In this document: positions 19,081 to 20,463 of the stretch, in pieces | Position numbering within the stretch: position 1 is the stretch's first letter | How the letters are laid out: the number at the start of each line of letters is the position of its first letter | The notes under the pieces: generated by a model | The model's input: only the letters and a program-made list of their open reading frames with translations | Told to the model about the DNA's origin: nothing | Database searches by the model: none | Source of the DNA: Zancudomyces culisetae | Lineage: Eukaryota; Kickxellomycota; Harpellomycetes; Harpellales; Legeriomycetaceae | Assembly (NCBI GenBank): GCA_001969505.1 | Contig: LSSK01000063.1 | Location: 1 to 20,463 of the forward strand | Direction: 5' to 3' | DNA: 20,463 nucleotides | Program-made: the position numbers and the translations under genes

Positions 19081-20463
19081 TTAGATATTTTCAGACAAAT
19101 ATTCTACAAAACGCGACAAATTAATTACGATTGTTGCATCACTGTTATTTGCATTTTGGGCTTCAAACAAAACACATTTATAAAGGCATGAATAAGCCAA
19201 GAACCACAGAATGGGATCGGATATTATAATAACACTATCTGATATTTTATGCTGAGGTTGAGGTTGAGGTTGAGGTTGAGGTTGAGGTTGGGGTTGAGGT
19301 TGGGGAAGGAGTGAACATGCTAATGTTGCCATTTTTTTGGCCCAAGGTAGATCAGTAGTGATAAAAGTTGTGGATGCTTGGCATAACGAAAGGATTTGTA
19401 GAATTGTATTGTTTGCCTGCAAAGCTGTCATCAATGAAGTTGAAAAAAGCTCCCTAATTAATTAGTTATTTAATTAATCACTTATTTTTGTAGATTTGTT
19501 TGCTTTAGTTTGTGTTAGTTTAATATATAATCCCTATCCTGCCTGTGAAAGATTATAAATAAAACAAAAAAAATGAAAAAAAAACTTACTTTTTACCGAG
19601 AAGTGTGGTATTAGAAACCTCGAGAATTGACGATAGTAGATTGAATGCACAAATAAACAATGGAGACAGTATAGTACTATCCTTGTTGGCAGTACCTACA
19701 GAACCATTCATCAAAAGATGTTGCAAGTTTTGGTAAAGATCAGCAGTATGAATGTTCATTCCGATTGGTGTATTATTGGGGTCTGTATCGGTGTTGGAAG
19801 TGGAAATGGAGATAGAAATGGACAGAATGTGAAGTGCTGCTAACGCGAAAGTGTTTGTCAAAGATCTAGTATCCTGAAGTGGTGATACGTGGTTTTCACG
19901 TGTAAATGGTAACAATGACGCTTGTGGGAATGGTGATGATGATGATAATGATTGTAATGTGTGGTAATAGATGGATTTGTAAATCCTTAAACTGTCAGGG
20001 ATGTTATTTAATCTTTGTAGTAGCATTCCCAGTCTCAGCATTACAGGATGTAGTTCATCAATAAGAATATTGTTAATATTTAGTGCTGGTAACACCAATG
20101 ATGATGTATGTGTGTTAAACAACGAGAATAGCTCATCAATGTGGTGTTTTGCTTGAGAGATGTTCATCAGTTGTAAATGTAAATCAACAGAGAGCAGTAA
20201 CAAGGATTTGTACATTTCTTTTATGTTTGCATTTATACTTTTATTTGTATTTGTATTTGTATTTGTATTTGTATTTGTATTTGTATTTGTATTACTTTTA
20301 TCTGTATTTGTATTTGTATTACTTTTATCTGTATTTGTATTTGTACTTGTAGTGTTGGATATTTGGAGTTGTAACAAGTTTTGAATAGAGTGATTGACTA
20401 TGGCCACAGCCGAAGTTGGACGAACTGTGGATTGTCTAATACAATTTGAAAGTAAAATGGATG
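19081..20463 (-). CDS. Probable Mau2/Scc4-like cohesin-loading factor, C-terminal part, 5' end beyond window
   Basis: Two exons are visible on the minus strand: 19590-20463 (open to the edge) and 19081-19453, joined by a 136-nt intron (19454-19589; GTAAGT donor, AACTAAT branch site). No start codon lies in the window; a GTG at 20407 is simply internal. The chain is helical and TPR-like: LLLLSVDLHLQLMNISQAKH, DELHPVMLRLGMLLQRLN, and after the splice LMTALQANNTILQILSLCQA and DLPWAKKMATLACSLL. The order of these helices, and the pattern of an Ala-Leu-rich helix followed by DPILWFLAYSCL, resembles the C-terminal half of fungal Mau2/Scc4, the partner of Scc2 in loading cohesin. Low-complexity inserts break the fold: an Asn-Thr run, a Ser-Ile-Ser run and a Pro-Gln run. 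The gene model is good, the family only probable; another TPR protein is possible. Confidence 0.6.
19253..19306. repeat. Coding hexanucleotide repeat (TGAGGT)n, Pro-Gln run
   Basis: About eight TGAGGT units (two with GGGG in place of GAGG) lie in the last exon of the Mau2-like gene. On the coding strand they give alternating Pro and Gln, about nine pairs. A period-6 repeat keeps the frame open whatever its copy number. Confidence 0.9.
20230..20350. repeat. Coding hexanucleotide repeat (ATTTGT)n, Asn-Thr run
   Basis: Eight exact ATTTGT units at 20243-20290 are followed by further units interrupted twice by an identical block, ATTACTTTTATCTG. On the coding strand this gives (Asn-Thr)n with two Asp-Lys-Ser-Asn interruptions. 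The repeated interruption shows that a larger unit was duplicated as well as the hexamer. Confidence 0.9.

Noticed and set aside
18994-19191. Plus-strand ORF of 65 codons after CENP-A
   Set aside because: More than half of it is antisense to the last exon of the Mau2-like gene, and it has no features of its own.
20407-20407. GTG at 20407 as the start of the Mau2-like protein
   Set aside because: The frame stays open to the window edge and fungal nuclear genes rarely start at GTG; the true start lies outside.

Overview
The window is nuclear DNA from a fungus, most likely an ascomycete. Seven of the eight gene calls belong to families typical of fungi: Kha1, Erv2, Svf1 (two copies), Mmt1/2, a CENP-A histone and a probable Mau2/Scc4. 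The eighth is a secreted beta-carbonic anhydrase. The DNA is AT-rich. Genes carry short introns (about 75-230 nt) with GTAAGT-like donors and TACTAAC/TACTAAT-like branch sites, and are separated by 1-2 kb gaps. CUG codons fall at conserved leucine positions in the CENP-A fold, so this is not a CUG-Ser yeast. The C-terminal half of the CENP-A fold looks more like fission-yeast and filamentous-ascomycete proteins than budding-yeast Cse4. I do not name a genus.

Layout. 1-2573 (-): Kha1-type K+/H+ antiporter, 3' end cut by the window edge. 4746-5547 (-): three-exon Erv2-type sulfhydryl oxidase. 7291-8615 and 10591-12109 (+): tandem, diverged Svf1 paralogues with the same three-exon structure. 12229-14661 (-): eight-exon Mmt1/2-type mitochondrial metal transporter, convergent with the second Svf1 gene. 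15852-16589 (+): intronless secreted beta-carbonic anhydrase, divergent from the transporter. 17749-18801 (+): intronless CENP-A histone with a very long tail and an enlarged loop 1. 19081-20463 (-): probable Mau2/Scc4 cohesin-loader subunit, 5' end cut by the window edge, convergent with CENP-A.

The genes do not form an operon-like or defence-like system; they are independent housekeeping genes. Loose themes are metal and ion transport (Kha1, Mmt), the secretory pathway (Kha1, Erv2, Svf1, secreted carbonic anhydrase) and chromosome segregation (CENP-A, Mau2-like). I found no convincing tRNA, rRNA, transposon, CRISPR array or virus. The points most worth following are the enlarged loop 1 and long tail of CENP-A, an overlapping upstream ORF at its start, the reciprocal motif loss in the Svf1 pair, and a microsatellite that repeats the splicing branch-site motif. 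Exon boundaries were worked out by hand from reading frame, splice consensus and protein similarity recalled from general knowledge; no search was run.
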